DNA from: Ochrobactrum teleogrylli | Lineage (GTDB): Bacteria; Pseudomonadota; Alphaproteobacteria; Rhizobiales; Rhizobiaceae | Reading direction: 5' to 3' | Length of the DNA: 64,000 nucleotides | Assembly: GCF_006376685.1 (NCBI RefSeq) | Contig: NZ_VEWL01000014.1 | Coordinates: 1 to 64,000 of the forward strand | The notes under the pieces: model-generated | The model's input: the letters and a program-made list of their open reading frames with translations, nothing else | What the model was told of the DNA's origin: nothing | The model's database searches: none | Translations under genes and position numbers: made by a program | Part shown: positions 52,084 through 61,031 of the stretch, in pieces | Position numbering within the stretch: position 1 is the first letter of the stretch | How the letters are laid out: every line of letters starts with the position of its first letter

Positions 52084-52857
52084 ATGACCGATCATTCCAT
52101 CAAAGGCAAAACCGTCATTATTGCTGGCGGTGCGAAAAATCTGGGTGGGCTTATCGCGCGTGATCTCGCCTCTCATGGCGCCAAGGCAATCGCGATCCAC
52201 TATAACAGCGCAGCAAGCAAAGCGGATGCCGATGCCACCGTTGCCGCTGTCAAGGCGGCAGGTGCGGAAGCCGTTGCATTTCAGGCCAATCTGATCACGG
52301 CTGGCGCGACGGAGAAGCTTTTCGCTGACGCGATTGCAGCCCTTGGCAAGCCGGATATTGCCATCAATACCGTCGGCAAGGTCTTGAAGAAGCCAATGAC
52401 CGAGATCTCCGAGGCTGAATATGACGAGATGTCCGCAGTCAATGCGAAAGCCGCGTTCTTCTTCATCAAGGAAGCAGGCAAGCAACTGAACGATAACGGC
52501 AAAATCTGCACGCTGGTCACTTCGCTGCTCGGGGCTTATACGCCGTTTTATTCGAGCTATGCCGGTACGAAGGCTCCCGTCGAACATTTCACGCGCGCCG
52601 CTTCCAAGGAGTTCGGTGAGCGCGGGATTTCAGTGACCGCTATCGGACCCGGTCCCATGGATACGCCGTTCTTCTACCCCGCTGAAGGTGCGGACGCGGT
52701 GGCCTATCACAAGACAGCCGCAGCACTTTCGAGCTTCTCGAAGACAGGCCTCACGGATATTGGCGATATTGTTCCGTGGATCCGCTTGCTGGTCTCGGAA
52801 GGCTGGTGGATGACGGGTCAGACAATTCTCGTCAATGGCGGTTATACAACCAAGTAG
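52084..52857 (+). CDS. Short-chain dehydrogenase/reductase
   Basis: 257 residues. Glycine-rich cofactor site GGAKNLGG (about 17-24), a variant of TGxxxGxG. Catalytic Ser-Tyr-Lys is seen as TSLLGAY, then YSSYAGTKAPV. The substrate loop and C-terminus (GWWMTGQTILVNGGYTTK) match the FabG/bacilysin-type SDR fold. AAAGGAGG stands 8 bases ahead of ATG 52084. It oxidises or reduces an unidentified carbonyl/alcohol. Follows the AraC gene by 213 bp, suggesting local control. Confidence 0.9.
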   Translation: MTDHSIKGKTVIIAGGAKNLGGLIARDLASHGAKAIAIHYNSAASKADADATVAAVKAAGAEAVAFQANLITAGATEKLFADAIAALGKPDIAINTVGKVLKKPMTEISEAEYDEMSAVNAKAAFFFIKEAGKQLNDNGKICTLVTSLLGAYTPFYSSYAGTKAPVEHFTRAASKEFGERGISVTAIGPGPMDTPFFYPAEGADAVAYHKTAAALSSFSKTGLTDIGDIVPWIRLLVSEGWWMTGQTILVNGGYTTK

Positions 52858-52866
52858 ACCAGTAAA

Positions 52867-52892
52867 GGCGGATCGAGTACGCTCGGTCCGCC
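52867..52892 (+). terminator. Hairpin after the SDR gene
   Basis: GGCGGA-t-CGAG...CTCG-g-TCCGCC (52867-52892) forms a 10-bp stem with one internal mismatch and a short loop. No T-run; possible terminator or attenuator before the LprI-like gene. Confidence 0.4.
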
Positions 52893-52931
52893 GGTGCCCG
52901 TTCAGATTTTAGGCGATAGAGGAGCGAGACG

Positions 52932-53447
52932 ATGCAGCGATTGATGATGTTCGGTTTGGTTGTGTTTGCTGTGCTCCAGTCTTCTCTTGCCTATGCCGAT
53001 TTGAAGGCGGCGGATCGCCGGCTGAATGATCTTTATGGTCAGGTCATCAATGCCTTGCCGGATGGAAGTCAAGCGCAGCTCAAGGAAAGCCAGCGCAACT
53101 GGATCAAGTACCGCGACAGTGAATGCCGCTATCAGCAAGTAAACTACGCGATCATGGTGTCTGAAGCGGATTGCAAGGAAGTTCTGACGCGTCAAAGAAT
53201 AGGTCTCTTGAGCCAACAGCTGGGTTGGCTGAAAAAAATCGGACAGCAGGACGATTCCGATGCAGCCATGGATTGCAGACAGGAGATTGGTGCGAAAGCA
53301 GCCAATATTCTCGTCAACCAATGCAAGGAAATTTCACCCGCCACCAACCCGCCATGCAATTCGGGAAATTCATGCGATTTGATCAGGGATGAAATCAAGC
53401 GCGGTTGCGGCATGGTAGGCGGCAAGAAGCCATCCTATTGTCAGTAG
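52932..53447 (+). CDS. Secreted LprI-like (DUF1311) lysozyme-inhibitor-type protein
   Basis: 171 residues. Signal peptide (LMMFGLVVFAVLQSSLAYA) and then an LprI N-domain: LNDLYGQVINALPD and QAQLKESQRNWIKYRDSEC, with Cys in DSECRYQ and ADCKEVL forming the family's disulphide. Relatives include lysozyme inhibitors that protect peptidoglycan. The C-terminal 45 residues (CNSGNSCDLIRDEIKRGCGM) carry six more Cys and are not part of the family core. GAGGAGCGAG precedes ATG 52932. Confidence 0.8.
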   Translation: MQRLMMFGLVVFAVLQSSLAYADLKAADRRLNDLYGQVINALPDGSQAQLKESQRNWIKYRDSECRYQQVNYAIMVSEADCKEVLTRQRIGLLSQQLGWLKKIGQQDDSDAAMDCRQEIGAKAANILVNQCKEISPATNPPCNSGNSCDLIRDEIKRGCGMVGGKKPSYCQ

Positions 53448-53770
53448 CTCGATCCTCTGCAGGTAGGCTGAATTCACTCAGCCAGAATGGCAGCCCTAAG
53501 CCAACGAATGAGATATCAACCGTCGTTGGGAAAGGTGCGCCCTAATAGCAGGTCGTTATAGATAAGGTAGTCACTCTTCTCACCAATCATGTATGATTAA
53601 CACATTGTTTTGATTGATTTTAAGTAAACCGTGGGTTGTTGAATGCGCCCTTAAGTGTTAGTCGATCAGCAGACAGGACGGCGTAAGCAATCCACGTTTT
53701 TGCGTGGCATACTCGGCCTTCTGACATCAGTTAAGTCTGTATTCAACTAAATGATTGTAAAGGCCGCCGT
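53448..53770. other. Intergenic region
   Basis: No gene. An AT-rich stretch near 53590-53650 may contain the promoter of the diguanylate cyclase gene. Nothing else noted. Confidence 0.4.
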
Positions 53771-54910
53771 ATGATCAATTCCGCTTTGGAATGGTCCGTT
53801 CCACTATTGATCCTTGTTTGCGGTTTTGGCCTGATTGTTGCTGCCCGGTTCGGTTTTCCAACAATTCTATGGGGCCGCGGATTATGCCTGCTTGGAGCTG
53901 GCTATGGCCTGATGCTCTTTCGCACGGCCACATTTTCGGCGGTTAAACCTTTGGGAGAGGACTTGCTCATTCTGGCGGGCGTGGCCCTATGCTGCCGCGC
54001 GCTGGTTTACCATTTCAAAATGCCAAAGAAGCCGGTTTTAGAAATCGCTCTTGTCGTGATTTTCCTTGGCGCAGCGGCACTATCGCTGGTGCTTTTTCAA
54101 AGCGTGAGGCTTGAGACGCTGTCGATACTCAGTGGCAGCGCATCACTGACATTGGCGTCTCTCTGGCAGGTGAGAGCAAAGAAGAAATCCTCTTCCGAGA
54201 ATGTACTTTTTGTGACCTTTATTGTCATCTTCGCGTTTCTTTTGGTTCAGAGTGTCGTCTATCTGTTTTTGAGCGACGCCGCGCCTGAGGTCGGCTTTTG
54301 GAGCCGTTCGTTCTGGGGCGTCATGCTGCAATATACGGGGCTTTTCGGCGGCGTTATCTTAACGTTTTCGATTGTCCTTGCGGTGAGTATCGATCTGATC
54401 AACGGCTATCGCGATATGGCTCACACGGACTCGCTCACACGTGTTCCAAACCGCAGAGGTCTGCAGGCGTTCCTGCGCTCGTTTCAGCTGGCCAATGGGT
54501 CGGTCGAGCCAACGACAATCATTCTTGCGGATATTGATCACTTCAAAACGGTGAATGATCGGTTTGGCCATCATGCCGGCGATATGGTTTTGACTGATTT
54601 TGCTCAATTGTTACAGGAACGGGCTGGCCCGGGAAGCTGCGTGGCGCGCTTGGGGGGTGAGGAATTTGTGGCACTTCTGCCCGGAACTTCTGCGGCGGTT
54701 GCAACCACTTTGGCCGAGGATTTGCGCCAAACATTTGCAGCCAGACGATGGCGCCATATATCTGCCGATCTGCAGCTGACCGTGAGCTTTGGCGTAACAG
54801 TGCTGGAACAGGGCGAGCCGTTTAAATCGGCAATCGCCCGCGCCGACAGCTATCTCTATCGTGCCAAGCAACACGGACGAAATCGCGTTGAAAGGGATCG
54901 AGCGGCGTAG
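53771..54910 (+). CDS. Membrane-bound diguanylate cyclase (GGDEF domain)
   Basis: 379 residues. Residues 1-210 have about seven transmembrane helices homologous to the sensor at 49341. The GGDEF domain (about 215-375) has DSLTRVPNRRGL, the metal-binding DIDHFKTVNDRFGHHAGD and the active-site GGEEF at 295-299. It makes cyclic di-GMP from GTP. The inhibitory RxxD site is not visible five residues before GGEEF (GSCVARL is there), so feedback inhibition may be missing. The shared input domain suggests that both proteins read the same signal. Confidence 0.92.
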   Translation: MINSALEWSVPLLILVCGFGLIVAARFGFPTILWGRGLCLLGAGYGLMLFRTATFSAVKPLGEDLLILAGVALCCRALVYHFKMPKKPVLEIALVVIFLGAAALSLVLFQSVRLETLSILSGSASLTLASLWQVRAKKKSSSENVLFVTFIVIFAFLLVQSVVYLFLSDAAPEVGFWSRSFWGVMLQYTGLFGGVILTFSIVLAVSIDLINGYRDMAHTDSLTRVPNRRGLQAFLRSFQLANGSVEPTTIILADIDHFKTVNDRFGHHAGDMVLTDFAQLLQERAGPGSCVARLGGEEFVALLPGTSAAVATTLAEDLRQTFAARRWRHISADLQLTVSFGVTVLEQGEPFKSAIARADSYLYRAKQHGRNRVERDRAA

Positions 54911-55066
54911 TTCGGCGTTGCTTCCGCCTTGCCCGTCGAACAATGGCCAATTTGCCCGTTCCTGTATTAAGAAAGAAATTAGCGACGCGGGTTGCGCGGT
55001 GCCCCGTGACAGCGCGAGCAAGGCATGCCATAGGAAGGCCAAGTTATCACAAGGCCTCCCACACTC

Positions 55067-56692
55067 ATGATCCGTATCGACAATATCAGTAAGTCGAATA
55101 GCCATCGCATTCTGTTTATCGAAACCTCCGCCGCATTGAACCGTGGTGAAAAGATCGGTCTTGTCGGACCAAATGGCGCCGGCAAGACAACGCTTTTCCG
55201 CATGATCACCGGTGAAGAAATGCCGGATGAAGGCCAGGTCACGGTCGAAAAAGGCGTGACGATTGGTTATTTCAACCAGAATGTCGGCGAAATGGGTGGG
55301 CGTTCGGCGGTTGCCGAAGTCATGGATGGCGCCGGGCCGGTCAGCATTGTTGCTGGGGAACTGCGCGAACTTGAAGCGGCCATGTGCGATCCCGATCGGC
55401 TCGATGAGATGGATGCGATCATCGAGCGCTATGGCGAGGTTCAGGCCCGCTATGAGGAACTCGACGGGTACGGTCTGGACGGCCGGGCGCGTGAAGTTCT
55501 GGCTGGCTTGAGTTTCAGTCAGGAAATGATGGATGGCGATGTCGGCAAATTATCCGGCGGCTGGAAAATGCGCGTTGCGCTTGCCCGTATTTTGCTGATG
55601 CGTCCTGATGTGATGCTGCTCGACGAACCAAGCAACCATCTTGATCTTGAAAGCCTGATCTGGCTCGAAGCTTTCCTCAAGAACTACGATGGCGCGCTGT
55701 TGATGACATCGCATGATCGCGAATTCATGAACCGCATCGTCACCAAGATTATCGAAATCGATGGCGGCTCGCTTAATTCCTATTCGGGTGATTATGCCTT
55801 TTATGAAGGCCAGCGTGCGCTGAACGAAAAGCAGCAACAGGCCCAGTTCGAGCGTCAGCAAGCAATGCTGGCCAAAGAAATAAAGTTCATTGAGCGTTTC
55901 AAGGCGCGCGCATCTCATGCATCGCAGGTGCAGAGCCGTGTGAAGAAGCTTGAAAAAATTGACCGTGTGGAGCCACCGCGTCGGCGCCAGACGGTTGCTT
56001 TCGACTTCGCGCCCGCTCCGCGTTCGGGAGAAGACGTGGTCAGTCTCAAGGGCGTCAACAAAACCTATGGTAGCCGCACGATCTATGACGGACTGGATTT
56101 CATGGTTCGCCGCCGTGAGCGTTGGTGCATTATGGGCGTCAATGGCGCCGGTAAATCGACGCTGCTGAAGCTTGTCGCAGGTGCAGCGGAACCCGATCAG
56201 GGGATTGTGAATCTCGGCGCCAGCGTGAAACTTGGCTATTTTGCGCAGCACGCGATGGATATTCTGGACGGCGATAGCACTATTCTCGAATGGCTGGAGC
56301 AGCGTTTTCCAAAGGCAGGGCAGGCTCCATTGCGCGCGCTAGCTGGCTGCTTCGGCTTCTCCGGGGATGATATCGAGAAGAAATGCCGGGTGCTGTCCGG
56401 TGGTGAAAAAGCGCGGCTAGTCATGGCCGCGATGCTGTTCGATCCGCCGAACTTCCTCGTACTCGATGAGCCGACGAACCATCTTGATCTCGACACCAAG
56501 GAAATGCTCATCAAGGCGCTTTCATCTTATGAAGGCACAATGCTTTTCGTATCGCATGATCGTCGTTTTCTGGCGGCGCTTTCCAATCGCGTGCTGGAAC
56601 TCACACCGGATGGCATTCAGCAATATGGTGGCGGCTATACCGAATATGTCGAAAGCACAGGACAGGAAGCACCGGGCCTGCATGTGGGATAA
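55067..56692 (+). CDS. ABC-F ATPase (YbiT/EttA-like translation factor)
   Basis: 541 residues, two nucleotide-binding domains and no membrane part. NBD1 has Walker A GPNGAGKTT, signature KLSGGWKMRVALARIL and LLLDEPSNHLDLES; NBD2 has GVNGAGKST, VLSGGEKARLVMAAML and VLDEPTNHLDLDT. The linker between them (about 235-320) is the charged P-site tRNA-interacting motif (LNEKQQQAQFERQQAMLAKEIKFIERFKARAS). ABC-F proteins act on the ribosome, some relieving stalling. Probably the YbiT-type clade by the linker length. Monocistronic. Confidence 0.93.
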   Translation: MIRIDNISKSNSHRILFIETSAALNRGEKIGLVGPNGAGKTTLFRMITGEEMPDEGQVTVEKGVTIGYFNQNVGEMGGRSAVAEVMDGAGPVSIVAGELRELEAAMCDPDRLDEMDAIIERYGEVQARYEELDGYGLDGRAREVLAGLSFSQEMMDGDVGKLSGGWKMRVALARILLMRPDVMLLDEPSNHLDLESLIWLEAFLKNYDGALLMTSHDREFMNRIVTKIIEIDGGSLNSYSGDYAFYEGQRALNEKQQQAQFERQQAMLAKEIKFIERFKARASHASQVQSRVKKLEKIDRVEPPRRRQTVAFDFAPAPRSGEDVVSLKGVNKTYGSRTIYDGLDFMVRRRERWCIMGVNGAGKSTLLKLVAGAAEPDQGIVNLGASVKLGYFAQHAMDILDGDSTILEWLEQRFPKAGQAPLRALAGCFGFSGDDIEKKCRVLSGGEKARLVMAAMLFDPPNFLVLDEPTNHLDLDTKEMLIKALSSYEGTMLFVSHDRRFLAALSNRVLELTPDGIQQYGGGYTEYVESTGQEAPGLHVG

Positions 56693-56711
56693 TGCGTAAA
56701 AACAAATAGAT

Positions 56712-56750
56712 AGAGTGGTTCCCCGATTCCGTTTGAACCGGAACCGCTCT
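56712..56750. repeat. Palindromic element AGAGCGGTTCC type
   Basis: AGAGTGGTTCC (56712-56722) and GGAACCGCTCT (56740-56750) pair over 11 bp with one G-T, in the gap between the convergent ABC-F and GST genes. A related GAGCGGTTTCC hairpin occurs at 60957-60998. Elements of this type look like dispersed intergenic palindromes that double as terminators. Confidence 0.5.
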
Positions 56751-57447
56751 AGGTCGCGACTTTCCGAAGCGACTTCTCGATTTCTCCGCCGCAATAGGCA
56801 TCGCCATAATCATTGAAGCTTTTGCTATCCAGCGCAGCCAGCGACGGTATCTCCTGCATCCGCTTGGAAAGACTCCATATCATCGGTGAGGTATCTTTGA
56901 TTATGGTCTCAATTGTAGCGAACCTGTCGGCCATCGTAGACCAAACGATAGAAGTCACGATGTCGGCGATGCCGGGCTTTTCAGTTCCAAGCATAAATCC
57001 TGTATCGACTTTAAGCCCGTTTCGCTTGCCAGTATCTTGAAAAATGCGGAGCCATTGGCGTAGTCGGGGAACGAATTCGGTCCATTTTTCACGCGTCCAC
57101 ATTTCACGCCCGCCGTCGAGCGTCAGTTCATCGATGACGTCGTTGGCATCGTTTACAATCTTGGCTGTCAGTGCTCGTTTTTCGATCGTTGTTGGCAGGA
57201 GTTCCAGCCTTTCTCCGAGGTACATGGCGATCGCGGGCATTTGTGACACCGCAAAATTGCGCGGACGATCAATCAGCACCGGTGGGCCCATAAATGCGAT
57301 CGGCTGCTCCTCGACATCAAGGCGCATGACTTCTTCAATCTCGCCGAAATCATGTTCATCCCAGGAACATTCAGCATAAGCCAGAATTCCTCGAATGAAC
57401 TGGCCGCGGAATGGTACTGGCCAGTAGTAAAGATCGAAATGGCTCAA
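56749..57447 (-). CDS. Glutathione S-transferase
   Basis: 232 residues if translation starts at TTG 57447, which has GGAGGAG eight bases upstream; a GTG at 57468 opens the frame but would put that site inside the gene. The N-domain has SHFDLYYWPVPFRGQFIRGILAYAE and AFMGPPVLIDRP, with NFAVSQMPAIAMYLGERL as the GSH-binding part. The C-domain is helical (LDGGREMWTREKWTEFVPRLRQWLR and GFMLGTEKPGIADIVTSIVW). It conjugates or reduces with glutathione; class not clear. Convergent with the ABC-F gene. Confidence 0.85.
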   Translation of the reverse strand: MSHFDLYYWPVPFRGQFIRGILAYAECSWDEHDFGEIEEVMRLDVEEQPIAFMGPPVLIDRPRNFAVSQMPAIAMYLGERLELLPTTIEKRALTAKIVNDANDVIDELTLDGGREMWTREKWTEFVPRLRQWLRIFQDTGKRNGLKVDTGFMLGTEKPGIADIVTSIVWSTMADRFATIETIIKDTSPMIWSLSKRMQEIPSLAALDSKSFNDYGDAYCGGEIEKSLRKVAT

Positions 57448-57570
57448 TTGCCACTCTCCTCCTCGCACGCATCAAGGATAACCGGCCAGACCAGCTGAGG
57501 TTCCATGTGTTGGAGCTAAGCGGCGATTACTGTCCTCGGCGGGTCAAGGAGACGGAGTTTTTTGGTCTGG

Positions 57571-59061
57571 TCAGGAGACTCCAGCGGAGATTTGGTTCAG
57601 CAGCGCAAACAGGATGGCGGAGAGGATCGCGGCGGCGGGGACAGTCACTACCCAGGCGGCAGCAATGGTCAGCGCATGCGAACGGCGAACCAGCTTGCGA
57701 CGGCGACGCTCTTCTACGGGAACAGAATTCAGTGGTAGAGCCTGGCGTGCTTTCTTCAACCGCCGTTCTGTGTCCCATTCGCGGAAAAAGCCGACCCCAA
57801 AGATCGCACCGATGGCAATGTGGGTCGAGCTGACGGGCAACCCCAGCCAGCTGGCCAGAATGACCGTGATTGCGGCTGAGAGTGAGACGCAATAGGCCCT
57901 CATCGGGTTCAGCTTTGTGATCTGATTGCCAACCATGCGAATGAGTTTGGGACCAAACAAGCACAAGCCGAAGGAAATGCCGCAGGCTCCAATCAGCATG
58001 ACCCAGAGTGGTATTACAACGCCGTCAGTTAGCGTGCCAGTCTGTGATGTCTGGACAATTGCCGCGAGTGGCCCGACAGCATTGGCGACATCATTCGCGC
58101 CGTGGGCAAAGCTGAGCAAAGCAGCCGACACGACCAAGGGAATGCTGAACAGGACTTTAAGCGACTTGTTACGGTTTTCGAGGCCCCGGGACTGGCGGCG
58201 AATGACCGGGATCAAGGCAATCCAGCTTCCGATGCCAAATGCCAATCCGATAATCAAGGCTACCCCGATCGACACGTCGATCAGCTGCTTCAGTCCTTTC
58301 ATGATCAGATAGGTTGCAAAGGTCCCCGCCATGAGCCCCACAAGGATGGGCACCCAGACGCGAGCCGCAGCAATTTTATCCGCGCGATAGACGATACGGG
58401 CCTTGATTAGCCAAAGAAAACCAGCCGCTATGATAGCGCCCAACACAGGCGAAATAACCCAGCTTGCCGCGATGGCCGCCATCTGGGACCAATTGACTGC
58501 GCCGAGGCCTGCCGCAACTACACCCGCTCCGACGACCCCGCCGACAACCGCATGAGTGGTCGAGACAGGCGCACCGATCCATGTCGCGAGGTTAACCCAG
58601 AGGGCAGAGGCAAGCAAAGCCGCCATCATTGCCCAGATGAACATCATCGGGGTGGCGAGCGTATCTGGCGCGATGATGCCCGTCGCCACAGTGGACACGA
58701 CGTCAGCCCCCGCGATGAGCGCACCCGCACTTTCAAACACGGCGGCAATCGCAATCGCGCCGCCCATGCTCAAAGCATTGGCACCGACGGCAGGGCCCAT
58801 ATTGTTGGCCACATCATTAGCGCCGATGTTCAGGGCCATATAGGCGCCAAAAACGGCTGCGGCGACGACAATCAGCGTCTGGCTGGTCTGACCGAGCAGC
58901 ATCGCCGCGCCAAGCCCGGCAAGGATGATAAATACCAGTGCGACGCCCGGCGCCACGAGCGGACGTGAAACGTAACTCGCTGCCGTTTCGAGGTTGGCGA
59001 AACGGCCCAAATCTCGATCCAAGGTCTCTAAGTGCCGAGCTTCGAGATCTTCGTTTGCCAT
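57571..59061 (-). CDS. pit: PiT-family inorganic phosphate transporter
   Basis: 496 residues. The duplicated PiT signature appears twice: GANDVANNMGPAVGANAL (first half) and GANDVANAVGPLAAIV (second half), together with PVSTTHAVVGGV and PVSSTHIAIGAI. About eleven transmembrane helices, with a charged loop (ALPLNSVPVEERRRRKLVRR) before the last helix and a long polar N-terminus. It takes up metal-phosphate with protons. No pho-box was convincingly seen upstream, and no phoU-like gene is adjacent. Confidence 0.92.
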   Translation of the reverse strand: MANEDLEARHLETLDRDLGRFANLETAASYVSRPLVAPGVALVFIILAGLGAAMLLGQTSQTLIVVAAAVFGAYMALNIGANDVANNMGPAVGANALSMGGAIAIAAVFESAGALIAGADVVSTVATGIIAPDTLATPMMFIWAMMAALLASALWVNLATWIGAPVSTTHAVVGGVVGAGVVAAGLGAVNWSQMAAIAASWVISPVLGAIIAAGFLWLIKARIVYRADKIAAARVWVPILVGLMAGTFATYLIMKGLKQLIDVSIGVALIIGLAFGIGSWIALIPVIRRQSRGLENRNKSLKVLFSIPLVVSAALLSFAHGANDVANAVGPLAAIVQTSQTGTLTDGVVIPLWVMLIGACGISFGLCLFGPKLIRMVGNQITKLNPMRAYCVSLSAAITVILASWLGLPVSSTHIAIGAIFGVGFFREWDTERRLKKARQALPLNSVPVEERRRRKLVRRSHALTIAAAWVVTVPAAAILSAILFALLNQISAGVS

Positions 59062-59516
59062 GATTTACTCTTGATTACTAACGCGATGTAGCGGTCGAAA
59101 TAGCCGCTTGTGAATGGTCCATTGAAGGAATTTTGAGCGTTTTTAACTGTCACAATTGAAAAAAGTCAATGACTCGACGCGGCGAAGATGCCTTCGGTCT
59201 GTCATTTCATAAGAACCGCCGACAACTTACAGGCCCTTGAAACGGCACCCAGTCGCCGTGGCGAACAAATTACGGCGCGCAGAACGCCGTGATTATCAAT
59301 TTGCCGGCTAATCTCCCGACGGCAAAGGTGCACCTCATTCTGCGGAGGAGGCGCGGCAGTTCTGCCAGGCCCCAGCTGCGACATGGGATTTCATGCCGCC
59401 TGACCTTGCAGCGATCGCCATGCAGGGCAGGATTTCAAATCCGCAATAGCACGAAAATACCGTCTTGACTCTCAATCTGACATGTTACATGTCTAATTAG
59501 GAAATGGGAGGAAATC
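59062..59516 (+). promoter_or_regulatory. Promoter region of the polyol/sugar ABC operon with palindromic operator
   Basis: 455 bp without a supportable gene. GACATG-TTA-CATGTC (59479-59493) is a perfect 6-3-6 palindrome 23 bases ahead of the binding-protein start. Its spacing and ATGT/ACAT core resemble operators of GntR- or LacI-type sugar regulators; no such regulator is in the window. Confidence 0.5.
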
Positions 59517-60863
59517 ATGCGAAATTATCTTCTGGGCGCCAGCGCGCTCTGTCTTGTCGCCTTGTCCAGTCCGGCTTCTGCTGCCTGTTCCGACGCGGAT
59601 CGCGTCGAGATCACCTGGTCTACGATTGCAGGTTTTTACACCGACGCCATGGCGCAGCTCGTCAATGACTTTCAGGAAAAGGAATGCGCCAAGGTCAATG
59701 TCATCAACATTGACAATTCCCAGCTCTATAACAAACAGGTTATCGAGATGGTGGGGCAGACCGGCGCTTATGATGTCGTGACGCTCAACAATGCGGAATA
59801 TGCGGAGTTTGCGGAAAACGGCTTCATTCTGCCGATGACGGATTTTCTGAAAGACAAGCAAAGCATCATCGACGATATTCACCCCACTCTCGCCAATATG
59901 ACGATCCGTTATAAGGACGATCTGTGGGGATTGCCTTATTATACCTATTCCTCGGGCTTCTTCTATCGCGCCGATCTTTGGGAAGATCCAACGGAGCAGG
60001 CCGCCTTCAAAGCCAAATATGGTTATGAGCTGGCGAAGCCCGCCGACTGGAAGCAGCATCGCGACATGGCCGAGTTTTTCACGCGCAAGGCGGGCGAAAA
60101 ACTGAAGGGTGAAGTTCTGAAAAAAGACTTCTACGGTGTCGGTCTGATGGCCGGTCGTTTTCCCGACATTCAGGACGAGTTGTCGGCGCCTTTGTGGGAC
60201 ATGAAGTCCGACTGGCTGAACAGTGAGGGCAAGGTTCCTGTCGATGACGTCGAGAAGGTCCTGTCCGATTATATCGAACTTCTGAAATTCGCGCCTCCCG
60301 CGGCTTTGACCGTCACCTATGACGGTGTCATGAACCAGATGCGCGACGGCCAGATTGCGATGACGCATGACTTCTTCCTCGACCAATGGCCAAATGCGGT
60401 CAAAACCGAGGAAAGCGTGCCCGGAGCGAAAATGGCCGTCGCGGAGGCACCGGGTAAAATGTCTTATGTCGGCGGCTTCCTTCTGGCGGTTTCGTCGAGT
60501 TCGGCAAATCCAGATATGGCAATGAAGTTCATTGCCCATATCGGAGGACCGGAAGCGCAGGCGAAGTTTGCATCCTATGGCGGTGCGACCACCCTGATGT
60601 CGATCCTGACCGATCCGAAGTTCCAGACGCCGGAAGCCCGCAAGACCAATGGCGAATATGCAACGCTGGCCAAGGTCTTCGAGAGCATGAACGGTTTCAC
60701 GTCCAATCTCGTCTCCTCGCCATTTGGCGCCAAGATCTACAACACCATGCAAATTCCGTTGCAGTCAGCGGCGGCCGGTCAGTTGACCGCGCGGCAGGCG
60801 GCTGAAAGCCTTGCGACTGAAGTTGAAAAGATCTGCGGCGGTCCTTGCCCCATCGGCAAGTGA
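59517..60863 (+). CDS. Sugar/polyol ABC transporter substrate-binding protein
   Basis: 448 residues. Sec signal peptide (YLLGASALCLVALSSPASA, cleavage before ACSD). The mature part has the cluster D/COG1653 fold: ITWSTIAGFYTDAMAQLVND, VIEMVGQTGAYDVVTLNNAEYAEFA, WGLPYYTYSSGFFYRADLW and PGKMSYVGGFLLAVSSSS. Two C-terminal Cys (ICGGPCPIG) may form a disulphide. ATG 59517 has GGGAGGAA ahead. First gene of an importer with two permeases, a small membrane protein and an ATPase. The YxPYYTYSSGFFY segment resembles sorbitol/mannitol-type binding proteins; the substrate is not certain. Confidence 0.9.
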   Translation: MRNYLLGASALCLVALSSPASAACSDADRVEITWSTIAGFYTDAMAQLVNDFQEKECAKVNVINIDNSQLYNKQVIEMVGQTGAYDVVTLNNAEYAEFAENGFILPMTDFLKDKQSIIDDIHPTLANMTIRYKDDLWGLPYYTYSSGFFYRADLWEDPTEQAAFKAKYGYELAKPADWKQHRDMAEFFTRKAGEKLKGEVLKKDFYGVGLMAGRFPDIQDELSAPLWDMKSDWLNSEGKVPVDDVEKVLSDYIELLKFAPPAALTVTYDGVMNQMRDGQIAMTHDFFLDQWPNAVKTEESVPGAKMAVAEAPGKMSYVGGFLLAVSSSSANPDMAMKFIAHIGGPEAQAKFASYGGATTLMSILTDPKFQTPEARKTNGEYATLAKVFESMNGFTSNLVSSPFGAKIYNTMQIPLQSAAAGQLTARQAAESLATEVEKICGGPCPIGK

Positions 60864-60956
60864 ACCAGATCGTTGTCGGACGGTATCCCAACAACGGATC
60901 AACTGGCATGTTTCTGGAAGCATTGAGCCTTCCTGTTGAAATGTCCAACAATCCAC

Positions 60957-60998
60957 CCGGAGCGGTTTCCGCCCGACGCCACTTGCGGGCCGCTCCGG
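60957..60998 (+). repeat. Intercistronic hairpin between binding protein and permease genes
   Basis: CCGGAGCGG (60957-60965) and CCGCTCCGG (60990-60998) pair perfectly over 9 bp. Such hairpins after the binding-protein gene usually protect its mRNA, giving more binding protein than permease. Sequence resembles the element at 56712. Confidence 0.55.
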
Positions 60999-61031
60999 TA
61001 TCCCTATCAGAAAACAGTCCGGATTCCTGTC

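Noticed and set aside
59154-59170. Possible pho-box-like CTGTCA sequence before the pit gene
   Set aside because: Only one half-site is present and its spacing does not fit the 18-bp pho-box pattern.
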